NCBI RefSeq assembly: GCF_000746275.1
Contig: NZ_KN050831.1
Location: forward strand, 56,995 to 120,994
Reading direction: 5' to 3'
Length of the DNA stretch: 64,000 nucleotides
DNA from: Thermopetrobacter sp. TC1
GTDB taxonomy: Bacteria; Pseudomonadota; Alphaproteobacteria; Rhizobiales; Aestuariivirgaceae
Shown: positions 16,702 to 26,938 of the stretch, piece after piece
Position numbering within the stretch: position 1 is the stretch's first letter
How the letters are laid out: every line of letters begins with the position of its first letter
Position numbers and translations under genes: made by a program
The notes under the pieces: generated by a model
The model's database searches: none
Seen by the model: only the letters and a program-made list of their open reading frames with translations
What the model was told of the DNA's origin: nothing

Positions 16702-18834
16702 TCAGTGCGCCAGCGCGGCCAGCAGCAGCAGGGCGACGATGTTGGTGATCTTGATCATCGGGTTCACGGCGGGGCCGGCCGTATCCTTGTAGGGATCGCC
16801 CACCGTGTCGCCGGTCACTGCGGCCTTGTGCGCCTCGGAGCCCTTCTTGTGCTCCACGCCGGCCTTGTCCACGAAGCCGTCCTCGATGAGCTTCTTGGCG
16901 TTGTCCCAGGCGCCGCCGCCGGTGGTCATGGAAATGGCCACGAACAGGCCGGTCACGATCACGCCGAGCAGCATCGCGCCTAGGGCGGCAAAGGCGTTGG
17001 AAGCGCCGCCGATGAAATAGACCACGAAGAACACCACGATCGGCGACAGCACCGGCAGCAATGAGGGGATGATCATCTCCTTGATCGCCGCCTTGGTCAG
17101 CATGTCCACGGCGCGGCCATAGTCGGGCTTCTCCTTGCCCTCCATGATGCCGGGCTTTTCGCGAAACTGCCGGCGCACCTCCTCCACCACGGCGCCGCCG
17201 GCGCGGCCCACCGCCGTCATGGCGATGCCGCCGAAGAGATAGGGCAGCAGGCCGCCGAAGAGCAGACCGGCCACCACGTAGGGATTGGACAACGAGAAGT
17301 CCACCTGCACACCATGCAGCAGAGAGCCTTCAGGCGCGATCTTGGAGAAATACTCAAGATCCGCCGTATAGGCCGCAAACAGCACCAGCGCGCCCAGGCC
17401 CGCCGAGCCGATGGCATAGCCCTTGGTCACCGCCTTGGTGGTGTTGCCCACCGCATCCAGCGCATCGGTGGTGTCGCGCACTTCCGGCGGCAGATCGGCC
17501 ATTTCGGCAATGCCGCCGGCGTTGTCCGTCACCGGGCCGAAGGCGTCCAGCGCCACCACCATGCCCGCCAGCGACAGCATGGTCGTCACCGCAATGGCGA
17601 TGCCATAAAGCCCGGCGAGAATGTAGGTGAATATGATGCCGAAGATGATCACCAGCGCCGGCAGTGCCGTGGCCTCCAGCGAGATGGCCAGGCCCTGAAT
17701 GACGTTGGTGCCATGCCCGGTCACCGAGGACTGCGCAATCGAGCGCACCGGCCGGAAGCCCGTGCCCGTGTAGTATTCGGTGATCCAGACGATCAGGCCG
17801 GTCACCACCAGACCGATCACGCCGCACCAGAACAGCGCCTGGCCGGTGAAGGTCTTGTCGCCTGCGGTGAAGGTCTCGCTGCCGCCCAGCCAGCCCCAGA
17901 CGATGATGGCAATGGCAATGAGCGACATCACCGCCGTGGAGACAAAGCCCTTGTACAGGGCGCCCATGATGGAATTGTTGGACCCGAGCTTGACGAAGAA
18001 CGTGCCGAGAATGGAGGTGATGACGCAGGCCGCCGCGATCAGGAGCGGAAACAGCATCATCTTAACCGCCACCTCGCCGGTGAAATAGATGGAGGCCAGC
18101 ACCATGGTGGCCACCACCGTCACCACATAGGTCTCGAACAGGTCGGCGGCCATGCCGGCGCAGTCGCCCACGTTATCGCCCACGTTGTCGGCGATGGTGG
18201 CCGGGTTGCGCGGATCGTCCTCCGGGATGCCCGCTTCCACCTTGCCCACCAGGTCGCCGCCGACGTCCGCACCCTTGGTGAAGATGCCGCCGCCAAGACG
18301 GGCGAAGATGGAGATCAGCGAAGCACCGAAGCCCAGCGCCACCAGCGCGTCGATCACCGTGCGGTCCGTCGGCGCATATCCCAGCGGCCCGGTCAGGATC
18401 CAGAAATAGCCGGATACGCCGAGCAGGGCGAGACCGGCCACCAGAAGCCCCGTCACCGCACCGGACTTGAAGGCGATGTCCAGACCGGCGGAGAGTGATT
18501 TCGCGGCGGCTGCGGCAACGCGGACGTTGGCCCGCACCGAAACCATCATGCCAATAACGCCCGCCATGCCGGAGAAGATGGCGCCGATGGCGAAACCGAT
18601 GGCGGCCGTCCACGACAGGAACAGCCCCACGAGAACGAAAACCACCACGCCGACCATGGCGATGGTGGAATACTGCCGCGTCAGATAGGCTGTCGCCCCT
18701 TCGCGGATGGCGGCGGCGATCTCCTGCATCCGCGGCGTGCCGGCGTCAGCCGAGAGCACCTGACGGATGCTCCACAATGCGAACAGGATGGAGAGCAGTG
18801 CCGCCCCGATGACGATCCACAACGTGCCACTCAT
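16702..18834 (-). CDS. hppA: Membrane H+-translocating pyrophosphatase, K+-independent type
   Basis: A 710-residue integral membrane protein with about 16 hydrophobic spans. It hydrolyses pyrophosphate to pump protons out of the cytoplasm. Visible signatures are [19 protein letters not shown] and DNVGDNVGD (pyrophosphate/Mg binding), [11 protein letters not shown], and [20 protein letters not shown] near the C terminus. The residue after GNTT is Lys ([16 protein letters not shown], near residue 465); K here marks the K+-independent class, A the K+-dependent class. The length is normal. It is a single-gene unit closed by a strong terminator. An FNR-type palindrome lies about 400 bp upstream, too far to be linked with confidence. 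Confidence 0.97.
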   Translation of the reverse strand: MSGTLWIVIGAALLSILFALWSIRQVLSADAGTPRMQEIAAAIREGATAYLTRQYSTIAMVGVVVFVLVGLFLSWTAAIGFAIGAIFSGMAGVIGMMVSVRANVRVAAAAAKSLSAGLDIAFKSGAVTGLLVAGLALLGVSGYFWILTGPLGYAPTDRTVIDALVALGFGASLISIFARLGGGIFTKGADVGGDLVGKVEAGIPEDDPRNPATIADNVGDNVGDCAGMAADLFETYVVTVVATMVLASIYFTGEVAVKMMLFPLLIAAACVITSILGTFFVKLGSNNSIMGALYKGFVSTAVMSLIAIAIIVWGWLGGSETFTAGDKTFTGQALFWCGVIGLVVTGLIVWITEYYTGTGFRPVRSIAQSSVTGHGTNVIQGLAISLEATALPALVIIFGIIFTYILAGLYGIAIAVTTMLSLAGMVVALDAFGPVTDNAGGIAEMADLPPEVRDTTDALDAVGNTTKAVTKGYAIGSAGLGALVLFAAYTADLEYFSKIAPEGSLLHGVQVDFSLSNPYVVAGLLFGGLLPYLFGGIAMTAVGRAGGAVVEEVRRQFREKPGIMEGKEKPDYGRAVDMLTKAAIKEMIIPSLLPVLSPIVVFFVVYFIGGASNAFAALGAMLLGVIVTGLFVAISMTTGGGAWDNAKKLIEDGFVDKAGVEHKKGSEAHKAAVTGDTVGDPYKDTAGPAVNPMIKITNIVALLLLAALAH

Positions 18835-19385
18835 GTGTTCAGGCCCTTCTTCCTCTTTCCCCGGAGTGTTTCAAACGCCACGCGCCCGACCGTTTTGAAG
18901 GACCGGGCCAGGGCGCGCTTCCCCCGCGCTGCGCCCCGCCTTCGCCTGCCTTGTGCATCAAGGCCCTTGCGGCCGGGCAAGACTGCAGGCCGGGATACGC
19001 ACACGCAATTCAGGATGCGGGAATTGTGGTCCTTTTCCGGGTTCAGGACACGCTGGCGGCGCACACTAAGGCCTTCTCATGAAGGCTTGAGGTTTTCATT
19101 GTGATTATGGTGCTCCGGCGCCGCCTTTTCCCGCCTCCCCGCTTCTTCCGTGGCGGAACATGCCAAAGTTTGAATGTATTGGCAACCGCCATGCGGAAAA
19201 GCACAGGAAAGATGAAGAAGAAAAGCGGCACTGCGCTTGACCTTGGTCAAGAGCGGCAAAAATCAGGTTCGCAGCGCCCTGCCCCTCTGAGTGTCTGCGT
19301 GCCACAAGTCCGCCATTTGAAGAGCCGTTTGCCAAAGCCGCGGCAGAGCTTAAGAAGACACGTCAAGGCGAATGCCCCGAAATGA
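18835..19385. other. Intergenic region upstream of hppA
   Basis: No gene is supported in these 551 bp. The only distinct signal is the palindrome at 19237-19250. Small open frames on both strands are shadows of GC-rich random sequence, without family features. Confidence 0.5.
19237..19250. promoter_or_regulatory. Perfect FNR/DNR-type palindrome
   Basis: TTGAC-CTTG-GTCAA matches the TTGAC/T-N4-G/ATCAA form bound by CRP/FNR-family regulators such as FNR and DNR/NNR. It lies between two leftward genes, about 400 bp upstream of hppA and 136 bp past the stop of the upstream gene. Its target is unclear. Confidence 0.45.
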
Positions 19386-19949
19386 TCATTCGCCTGTGCT
19401 GGGCATCAGCTTCTTAATCTTCTCGGCATAGGCGGAATCGTTCAGAAGCTGTTGCGCCACCTGCTCGTTTTCCTTCGGCGGCTTCATGGCGCGGATCATG
19501 CCAACAAGCCGGCGCTTGAGATCCTCCGGCAGATTGGGGTCGCTCTCGATCTCCTGGATACGGCGCTCCACCGCGCCGTTGGCATTGCGTTTGACATAGG
19601 AGACGGCAAGCCCCGCAGATACGAAGGCGGCCACCCAGTCCTCGATCGAGGAAAAGCCATAACGTTTAAGCTCCTTCTCGATCTGCCCCCGGATGGCGGA
19701 ATTTTTCATGGCCTCGATGACCCCCGCCGGCCCGTCGGCCTTTCCTTCAAAATTATAATTCTTGTATTTCTCGCGCAGGAGCAGAAGCACGTCGATGGCG
19801 TTCTTCGCCTCCTGCAGCGTCAGCGGCCGCTGATTGAGCACCTTCATCGTATGGCCCCGTGGCGCCGCGCCCATGCGTTGCTGCGCCTGGGCCGGATCCG
19901 GGGCCACGGCCAACATCGCAATAAGGGCAGCGCCAGCTATCTTCCACAT
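19386..19949 (-). CDS. Exported helical protein of unknown function
   Basis: I do not recognise this protein. The best start is the ATG at 19947-19949, preceded by AGGGAGC and opening a Sec signal (MWKIAGAALIAMLAVAP, cleaved after AQA). The mature ~160 residues are charged and mostly helical (TLQEAKNAIDVLLLLREKY, GYSSIEDW-like FSSIEDWVAAF, NLPEDLKRRLVGMIRAMKPP), ending near KLMPSTGE. A longer frame to 20009 would hide the signal peptide. It is probably periplasmic. It stands alone on its strand between two non-coding stretches. Confidence 0.75.
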   Translation of the reverse strand: MWKIAGAALIAMLAVAPDPAQAQQRMGAAPRGHTMKVLNQRPLTLQEAKNAIDVLLLLREKYKNYNFEGKADGPAGVIEAMKNSAIRGQIEKELKRYGFSSIEDWVAAFVSAGLAVSYVKRNANGAVERRIQEIESDPNLPEDLKRRLVGMIRAMKPPKENEQVAQQLLNDSAYAEKIKKLMPSTGE

Positions 19950-20332
19950 TGCTCCCTGAACTCCCTGACATGCCGCATCGGGCCGGCAACCTATCCGAAA
20001 TATGGTCATTTATCCATAGTCCGAACGTCACTTTTCCCCCTGATGCCCAGCCCCCGAGGCATTTTGCCCCATTAGCTTTACGCTAGGTCACATGAAAAAC
20101 ACAACATTTTCACGACAAATTTCAACATGCACGCAAAATGCGCACACGCCACACCTGCAGCAGCTGCTCAATGGAACTTATGGCCTCACTCAAAGCCACC
20201 CTCAAACGAATCAATTCGCCGGTGAACGCCCCTCTTCCGATTTCTGCATGGGAATTTCAATTTAATCCGGAGAGTGCGTGAGAAGCAGGAAGCCATGATG
20301 TTTTCAGTCCCCGCCTCAAAAATTCGACCGTC
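19950..20332. other. Intergenic region, no feature seen
   Basis: These 383 bp hold no supported gene. They are more AT-rich than the flanks (for example 20085-20130) and should include the promoter of the leftward exported protein gene. Confidence 0.4.
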
Positions 20333-21676
20333 TCATGGGGTATTTCGCTCGATTGTAAATCCACCCATCCCATCGGACACGATCCGTGCGGCAGACATGG
20401 AATTTTGATCCGCATTCAAAAGATCATTGATAAGAACGTGGACCACTCCAGGGCGTTCTATTCTGGAAAATCCTGCCACCCAGCGCCGAACATTTTCACG
20501 ATCTGCCGGCATCCATACCAGGCGACGCTTATCGTGTGGCGGAGAAGCGAGGATCTTGTATCGAACAGGAACGAACTGACCATTCAACCAACGCAATTTG
20601 CGGAAAATCTGTGGCCGGACGGGATTTTGATCCAAGACTGGCGAAATGATTTCGACAATCCCGTCTCCTTCCACATCGCCCACGACCTCCGGCATGGTTA
20701 TCCCGGATTCCAGTTCACAGAAGAAAAAAGGATCAGCCTGCATCATGGGAGCCGTTTTCGGCCCTTCCCACAGGACGGAGTTGTCATCATCCTTCACGAT
20801 CGGACGGTGACAGATCCCGCCGGGAACTGCCTGTGCCGGAACCAGAGCAACAAGCTCCAAACGACCATCCCCATCGAGATCGACTTCGTAAACTGCGCGA
20901 TAATGTCCACCTTTCCCGATTCTTCCCTGGCCGGAATGCCCTTGGGTTGAATGCGATGAACTTTGCGCAGGTGTTGTTTTGGCGCGCATGTGCCCTCTCA
21001 AGGAGTTCCTTTCTTCTGATCGGGCCTGCTCCATGCGGGTGAGATCACGCATGATCCATGTGCGATAAAAAAGCGTTTCGTCAATCAGGCCCTGAGAGAG
21101 ACGCAACACGGCATGGGTTGGCACGCGCACCTGGGCCATAAGCTGCTTTCCCTTGACGAGGTCCATGCGCACCTCTTGGGTCCAGGGCGCCGAGATACCG
21201 GCCAGAACCGCCAGAGTACTCATGGCAATGAAAATGTCGTTACCTTCCAGGCCGGTGATATCCATCCGAATTACGACATCCCGGCCAGTGACCGAGCAGG
21301 CCGCATCGCGCAAATTCATCACACCCCTGGCAAACCATTCGATATCTCTCGCGACCCGCGCCGTGCGCGAAAGCCGTTGCGCCCCCTTTTCGGGATGCAG
21401 ACCAGGCAGCGGGCGTTCAGAACTTGTTCCGGACCTGTCTTGTTCAGTCAGTCCATGGTTTCGCCCTGATTTATTCGTTTTCCTGTCAGATGTCGGTGCA
21501 GTGAAATCCAGCCGGATGTGCCCCTGCCCGGTTACGCCACTACTGACCGGATCACCAGCCATCGCAGACGTAATGGACAATAACGCAACAAGAACCGCCA
21601 TAGCGGCTGTGAAATTAAAAAACGCACAAAGGCGATGATGTCTATGAGCAGAATTCATCGCACACCTCATCATCAT
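20333..21676 (-). CDS. Exported protein with calcium-type DxDxDG repeats, unknown function
   Basis: A 447-residue protein with an N-terminal signal (AVLVALLSITSAMAGD). An alternative start is the internal ATG at residue 7. After a low-complexity segment rich in Ser, Arg and His there is a globular part, a second Ser/Gln/Gly linker (about 225-255), then a C-terminal region with YEVDLDGDGRLELVALV and VVGDVEGDGIVEIISPV. These are FG-GAP/VCBS-like calcium loops as found in beta-propellers of surface proteins. Two Cys (GGICHRP, FFFCELE) may pair. It follows another exported protein after only 8 bp. Composition is lower in GC than the neighbours, which hints at acquisition. Confidence 0.7.
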   Translation of the reverse strand: MMMRCAMNSAHRHHRLCAFFNFTAAMAVLVALLSITSAMAGDPVSSGVTGQGHIRLDFTAPTSDRKTNKSGRNHGLTEQDRSGTSSERPLPGLHPEKGAQRLSRTARVARDIEWFARGVMNLRDAACSVTGRDVVIRMDITGLEGNDIFIAMSTLAVLAGISAPWTQEVRMDLVKGKQLMAQVRVPTHAVLRLSQGLIDETLFYRTWIMRDLTRMEQARSEERNSLRGHMRAKTTPAQSSSHSTQGHSGQGRIGKGGHYRAVYEVDLDGDGRLELVALVPAQAVPGGICHRPIVKDDDNSVLWEGPKTAPMMQADPFFFCELESGITMPEVVGDVEGDGIVEIISPVLDQNPVRPQIFRKLRWLNGQFVPVRYKILASPPHDKRRLVWMPADRENVRRWVAGFSRIERPGVVHVLINDLLNADQNSMSAARIVSDGMGGFTIERNTP

Positions 21677-21684
21677 TTTTTATA

Positions 21685-23112
21685 TTATTGATGATATTCA
21701 TCGGTAGCTCTAGCGTTTTCCCTTAAACGATCTGATATATTCTTTATGTAAATAACCCATGATGAACGCTTATTTTTCGTACTTCCTTTTTCATTTCTTC
21801 TAACTTTTTTATTTTTGTATTTGCTCACAACATCAACACCCTTGATGACTTTTTGCGCCACATCAACCCCTTTGACACCTTTTCCCACACCACCCGAGGC
21901 AAAGTCTTTCACGACATCGAAAGCATTGGCGAAATCGCGCCCTGCTGCATGATTGCGTTCCCATCTTTTCTGATTTGGATTTCCTTTTCCACCCAAGGCG
22001 TGATGAAAGGCATCTTTTATTTTAACCCATAACCAGCTTACGCCATTCCAAATCTTCGCATATCTGGGATTGACTACATAATGTTTGCGCCAGGACGGCC
22101 TGGAAAACCCGCCTGAATTCTTGTGGCTGTTCTGTCTGGCTGAAACGTCAGGTTTGCCCTTTGCCGGTTCTCCCCAGTATCGACGTGAATATTTTGAAGA
22201 CCATGTCCTCCCAGCCGATGCCGGCCCTGTATTAGACGGTCGCGATGTGCGCGGTGGTGGCAGGATGATGCCGTTTTTGAGAGACCGCCATACGGTTATG
22301 CTGAAACGACGACGGGGAATAAATCCCTTGGGGTTCACCAAGAGCTTGAGTTGAAAATAGCCGCGGGAATCCGTTCGTGTCTCTTCCTTGCGCAGAAAAC
22401 GCAGATCCCGCGACACAATGCCTTTCACCGGAACGCGCGTAGCCGCCCCTTTGCGTCCCTGCCCTTTCCACAGGACACGCCCGGTAATCTCCGCCATCCT
22501 GAATGGTGCTGTCGATGGCCCGAAAATCCGTTTGCGCAACGCTTTCAGATGCGCCGTTTCCGGCAGAAAGAGTATGATTTCATACTGTCCTGCCGCCTTT
22601 TTCACGAAAGGGGGCAGAGGCCTTTTGCCATCCTTTCCAGGAGTATGTTGGGTCGACGTGCGTTTACCGGGTTCGTGCCCGGTGCAATCCCAGCGCCGCC
22701 CCGTGGCCGTATCGATACATATGGATTGTTCCTTGCATGGCAGCCCGGCCATCACACGGCGCATTTCCGGTGAACACCCGGACCTGATAACGATGATGCG
22801 ATTTTGTCGTGTAGGTTGCCTGGCTGGATTTATCGGCCTTTTGGGATGGCGGGCCTGATCGTTCGTCTCCCCGCAGTGGCCTCTTTCACCGGTCTTGAGA
22901 TCGATGCAGATGCCGAAATTCGGCCCGTCATTATTGCCGGCCTGAGCCACATTCAATCCTGTTTCCGGGATCATCCGGAATTGGGCCGGTCTTTCCGGGC
23001 TGTCTGTGGAAAGGCCTGTCGAGTACGCAAATCCCGCCCCTCCGATGAGTGTGGGAAGAACCAGGAACAGTCTGGCAAAAAGACGTCTCATGCAAGCCGG
23101 CCCATCTGCCAC
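21685..23112 (-). CDS. Exported protein with basic, AT-rich C-terminal tail, unknown function
   Basis: A 475-residue protein. Either the first Met or the Met at residue 8 opens a signal (MRRLFARLFLVLPTLIGGAG). The N-terminal half has paired Cys in two similar units (FGICIDLKTGERGHCG and QSICIDTATGRRWDCTG) joined by Pro/Arg linkers. The middle (ITGRVLWKGQGRKG ... RTDSRGYFQLKLLVN) looks like a carboxypeptidase-regulatory/Ig-type beta-sandwich. The C-terminal ~150 residues are very basic, and the last ~50 codons are AT-rich and Lys/Asn-rich, unlike the front. The architecture (exported, modular, compositionally different tail) resembles secreted effectors, but no toxin family is recognisable. 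It is followed after 8 bp by another exported protein. Confidence 0.7.
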   Translation of the reverse strand: MADGPACMRRLFARLFLVLPTLIGGAGFAYSTGLSTDSPERPAQFRMIPETGLNVAQAGNNDGPNFGICIDLKTGERGHCGETNDQARHPKRPINPARQPTRQNRIIVIRSGCSPEMRRVMAGLPCKEQSICIDTATGRRWDCTGHEPGKRTSTQHTPGKDGKRPLPPFVKKAAGQYEIILFLPETAHLKALRKRIFGPSTAPFRMAEITGRVLWKGQGRKGAATRVPVKGIVSRDLRFLRKEETRTDSRGYFQLKLLVNPKGFIPRRRFSITVWRSLKNGIILPPPRTSRPSNTGPASAGRTWSSKYSRRYWGEPAKGKPDVSARQNSHKNSGGFSRPSWRKHYVVNPRYAKIWNGVSWLWVKIKDAFHHALGGKGNPNQKRWERNHAAGRDFANAFDVVKDFASGGVGKGVKGVDVAQKVIKGVDVVSKYKNKKVRRNEKGSTKNKRSSWVIYIKNISDRLRENARATDEYHQ

Positions 23113-23151
23113 CCTCGTTTTTCACTTTCTCATGATATTTTGCCGGCTGCG

Positions 23152-23165
23152 TTGATCTGAATCAC
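23152..23165 (-). promoter_or_regulatory. Near-consensus FNR-type site
   Basis: TTGAT-CTGA-ATCAC differs from the FNR consensus at one base. It lies 40 bp upstream of the exported protein gene starting at 23112. It may be chance. Confidence 0.3.
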
Positions 23166-23216
23166 CATTTGAAACAGGAGATTTCACCGGGATTCCGCGA
23201 GCCCGGCCCCCAGCGC

Positions 23217-26200
23217 TCACAGTTCGCGCACCTCGATGATGCCGGGCAGGGCCTTGAGCGCTGCCTTGATCTGGGGCGAGATCGAGAACTGCTCGCCGAG
23301 CAGAATGTCCACCTCGCCCAGGTCCTCATCCATCAGCACAAGCTGCACCGGCGCCTGACCGCCGTTCTTGAGCAGGGCGCGCACATGACGGGCATCCACC
23401 GCCTCGCGGGCAAAGATCTTCAGCCCGCGGGTGATGCGACGCGCCTTGCGCTCAAGAGACTCAACCGCGGTGATGCGCAGGCGCACATCCTCCCCGTCCG
23501 CCTCGCCCTCCACGGTGACCACCACCGCCGAGCCGGTCTCCAGCAGATCGCGCGCGGCAGAGAGCGTTTCGGAAAAGACCACGGCCTCGTACTGTCCCGT
23601 GGGATCGGACAGGCCGACAAAAGCAAAGAGATTGCCGGATTTGGCCCGCCGCTCGCGCTTCATGGTCACACAGCCCGCAAGCCGCGCCGCAAACCGGCCG
23701 TCCCGCAACACCTTCTCGCGAAAGATGGCATAGGGCATCACGCCGATGCGCTCCAGCGTCTCCATGTAGTCATCAAGCGGATGGCCGGAGAGATAGAAGC
23801 CGACGGCGGAAAACTCCTCCTCCAGCTTCTGCATGCCCGGCCACGGCGGCACATCCGGCAGCGGCAGCTCCTCCTGCGCCGCCTTTCCGCCCCCATCGCC
23901 AAGCGCCGCCTCGAACAGGGACACCTGCCCGGTCTCGCGCTCCTCCTTGGCCTTCTGCGCAAGCTCCAGCATGGCATCCACCGCCGCCAGCACCTGCGCG
24001 CGATTGGGATTGAGGGAATCGAAGGCACCGGCCCGTGCCATGGCCTCCAGCGCCCGGCGGTTGATGATGTGCGGATCAATGCGCCGGGCGAAATCGGCCA
24101 GAGAGGTAAAGGGGCCGCCCAGCTCGCGCACCGCCACCAGATGTTCCACCGCCGCCGTGCCCACGTTCTTCAGGGCAGAGAGCGTATAGACGATGCGCCC
24201 GCCCTCCACCTCGAACCGCACCTGCGTGCGGTTGACATCGGGCATGACGATCTCGATGCCCAGCCGCGCCGCCTCGCGGGCAAAGAGGCTGAGCTTCTCG
24301 GTGTTGCCCATGTCATAGGTCATGGAGGCGGCAAGGAACTCAACCGGATGATTGGCCTTCAGCCATGCGGTCTGCCAGGCCACCACCGCGTAACAGGCCG
24401 CGTGCGACTTGTTGAAGCCGTAAGAAGCGAACTTGGCCACGAGATCGAAAATGGCCTCCGCCTGTGCCCGATCGATGCCGCGTTCCACCGCGCCATCCAC
24501 GAAACGGGCCTTCTGCCGGTCCATCTCCTCCTTGATCTTCTTGCCCATGGCCCGGCGCAAAAGATCCGCCTCGCCCAGCGAGTAGCCCGAGAGCACCTGG
24601 GCGATCTGCATCACCTGCTCCTGATAGACGATGATGCCGTAGGTCTCCTTCAGGATGGGCTCTAGCTTGGGATGGAGATAGTCCGGCTCCTCCAGCCCCT
24701 TCTTGACGTTGCAGTATTTGGGGATGTTTTCCATCGGCCCCGGGCGGTAGAGGGCGACGATGGCGATGATGTCCTCGATGCTGTCGGCTTCCATGCGGCG
24801 GAGCACATCGCGCATGCCCTGGCTTTCCAGCTGGAACACGCCCACCGTCTCGCCCCGTGCCAGCATGCGATAGGTCTTTTCGTCGTCAAAGCCGATGCCG
24901 CGGATGTCGAAATCGGGGATCTTGCGGCGAATGAACTCCACCGCCGTCTGGATCACCGTCAGCGTCTTCAGGCCGAGAAAGTCGAACTTCACCAGCCCCG
25001 CCTGCTCCACCCACTTCATGTTGAACTGGGTGACCGGCAGCGGCGAACGCGGATCGCGGTAGAGCGGCACCAGCTCCACAAGCGGCCGGTCACCGATCAC
25101 CACGCCGGCCGCATGGGTGGAGGCATGGCGATAGAGCCCTTCCAGCTTCTGGCCGATCTGAAGCATGCGCGCCACCACCGGCTCCTCGCGCGCCGCCTCC
25201 TGCAGCCTGGGCTCCGCCTCGATCGCCTCGGCCAGTGTCACGTTCTGCCCGGGGCCGGAGGGAATGAGCTTGGAAAGCCGGTCCACCTGGCCATAGGGCA
25301 TCTGCAACACCCGCCCCACATCACGGCAGACCGCCCGCGCCTGCAGCTTGCCGAAGGTGATGATCTGGGCGACGTTTTCGTGACCGTATTTTTCCTGCAC
25401 GTAGGCGATCACCTCCTCGCGCCGGTCCTGACAGAAGTCGATGTCGAAATCCGGCATGGAGACGCGCTCCGGATTGAGGAAGCGCTCAAAGAGGAGGTTG
25501 AAGCGCAAGGGGTCGAGATCGGTGATGGTCAGCGCATAGGCCACCAGCGAGCCCGCGCCGGAGCCGCGTCCGGGCCCCACGGGAATTCCTTGCGCCTTGG
25601 CCCACTTGATGAAGTCGGACACGATGAGGAAATAGCCGGGAAAGCCCATGCGGACGATCACGTCCAGCTCATATTCCAGGCGCTCTTCGTAGTCCTTTTC
25701 CGTATAGCCCTGCCAGGGGCCGTATTCCTGCAAGCGGCGTTTCAGTCCCTCCCGGGCCTGCCGGCGCAGCTCCTCGGCCTCGTCTTCGACATGGGCGCCA
25801 TCCGCCGTGGAATAATGCGGCAGGATGGGCTTGCGCGGCTGCGGGCGATAATGACAGCGCAGCGCAATCTCCACCGTGTTCTCCACCGCCTCGGGCAGAT
25901 CGGCAAACAGTTCCGCCATCATCTGCGGCGGTTTGAGCCAGTGCTCAGGGGTTACCCGGCGGCGCTCATCCTCGCCCAGAACCGTGCCCTCGGCGATGCA
26001 CAGCAAAGCATCATGCGCCTCATAGTCCTCCGGATCGGCGAAATAGGCCTCATTCGTCGCCACCAGCGGCAGGTCCATGTCATAGGCCAGCTCAACCAGC
26101 CGCGGCTCCACCTGCTTCTCGGCAGCGGTGCCATGCCGCTGCAGTTCCACATAGAGGCGATCGCCAAAAATCTCCTTCAGCGCGGAAAGGCGGGCCCTGG

Positions 26201-26705
26201 CTTTTTCCGTCTGCCCTTCCCGCAGCACCGTATCGATGACGCCATCCGGACCACCGGTGAGACAGATGAGCCCCTCCGCATGCGCGGCCAGATCCTTCAA
26301 TGCTACGTGCGGCTCTCCTTCTTCCGCACCTTCGAGAAAGGCCTTAGAGGACAGCTTCATCAGGTTGCCATAGCCCTCCTCGCTCATGGCCAAAAGGGCG
26401 ATGAAGGGGTGATGCTGCGGATGATGGGCATGCGGCGCGGCAAGGCTCGCCGGAACAGGCCCGCCCTCTTCCGTTGTGGCGTCATCAAAATCGCAGCGCA
26501 AGGAACAGCCGATGATCGGCTGCACCCCGGCTTTGGCCATGGTCACGGAAAACTCAAGCGCCCCGAACAGCGCATTGGTATCGGTGATTGCCAGCGCCGG
26601 CATCTCATAGCGCAGGGCCAGCTCTTCAAGCTGCTTCATGCGCAGGGCACCCTCGGAGAGGGAATAGGCGCTGTGCACGCGCAGGTGAATGAAAGGTGCA
26701 TTCAT
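23217..26705 (-). CDS. dnaE: DNA polymerase III alpha subunit
   Basis: A full-length 1162-residue replicative polymerase of the DnaE1 type. The N-terminal PHP domain opens FIHLRVHSAYSLSEGAL. The palm carries PDFDIDFCQDRREEVIAYV with its catalytic aspartates, preceded by VGPGRGSGAGSLVAY. The fingers show VALYRPGPMENIPKYC and YNKSHA-type FNKSHAACYAVVAW. The C-terminal part contains the HhH and OB domains (AARLAGCVTMKRERRAKSGN) and ends IIEVREL. It works in the cytoplasm as the core of the replisome. The upstream 230 bp hold no gene. Confidence 0.98.
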   Translation of the reverse strand: MNAPFIHLRVHSAYSLSEGALRMKQLEELALRYEMPALAITDTNALFGALEFSVTMAKAGVQPIIGCSLRCDFDDATTEEGGPVPASLAAPHAHHPQHHPFIALLAMSEEGYGNLMKLSSKAFLEGAEEGEPHVALKDLAAHAEGLICLTGGPDGVIDTVLREGQTEKARARLSALKEIFGDRLYVELQRHGTAAEKQVEPRLVELAYDMDLPLVATNEAYFADPEDYEAHDALLCIAEGTVLGEDERRRVTPEHWLKPPQMMAELFADLPEAVENTVEIALRCHYRPQPRKPILPHYSTADGAHVEDEAEELRRQAREGLKRRLQEYGPWQGYTEKDYEERLEYELDVIVRMGFPGYFLIVSDFIKWAKAQGIPVGPGRGSGAGSLVAYALTITDLDPLRFNLLFERFLNPERVSMPDFDIDFCQDRREEVIAYVQEKYGHENVAQIITFGKLQARAVCRDVGRVLQMPYGQVDRLSKLIPSGPGQNVTLAEAIEAEPRLQEAAREEPVVARMLQIGQKLEGLYRHASTHAAGVVIGDRPLVELVPLYRDPRSPLPVTQFNMKWVEQAGLVKFDFLGLKTLTVIQTAVEFIRRKIPDFDIRGIGFDDEKTYRMLARGETVGVFQLESQGMRDVLRRMEADSIEDIIAIVALYRPGPMENIPKYCNVKKGLEEPDYLHPKLEPILKETYGIIVYQEQVMQIAQVLSGYSLGEADLLRRAMGKKIKEEMDRQKARFVDGAVERGIDRAQAEAIFDLVAKFASYGFNKSHAACYAVVAWQTAWLKANHPVEFLAASMTYDMGNTEKLSLFAREAARLGIEIVMPDVNRTQVRFEVEGGRIVYTLSALKNVGTAAVEHLVAVRELGGPFTSLADFARRIDPHIINRRALEAMARAGAFDSLNPNRAQVLAAVDAMLELAQKAKEERETGQVSLFEAALGDGGGKAAQEELPLPDVPPWPGMQKLEEEFSAVGFYLSGHPLDDYMETLERIGVMPYAIFREKVLRDGRFAARLAGCVTMKRERRAKSGNLFAFVGLSDPTGQYEAVVFSETLSAARDLLETGSAVVVTVEGEADGEDVRLRITAVESLERKARRITRGLKIFAREAVDARHVRALLKNGGQAPVQLVLMDEDLGEVDILLGEQFSISPQIKAALKALPGIIEVREL

Positions 26706-26938
26706 GATGGTTCACGGGGCTCTTGGTTCATGGGGCTCTCATCAGTCGCATCCGAACGGGGCGAACGGCGGGCATCCTTGCCCGCACATAAAGGACTCGC
26801 CCGGCCATTTGCGCAGAAATCTACCCGAAGGGTGCCGTTTCTGGCCAGCCGCACGCTTAAGGGTGCCCTTGCCCATGCACACGTCATGCACAGGCAAAAC
26901 GCCGCAAAGGCTTCAAGAAGTGTTGCATTGAACACCCC

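Noticed and set aside
26702..26935. 77-codon minus-strand frame between dnaE and the BASS transporter
   Set aside because: The hydrophobic start looks like a weak signal, but there is no ribosome binding site of note, no family resemblance, and it overlaps the dnaE start.
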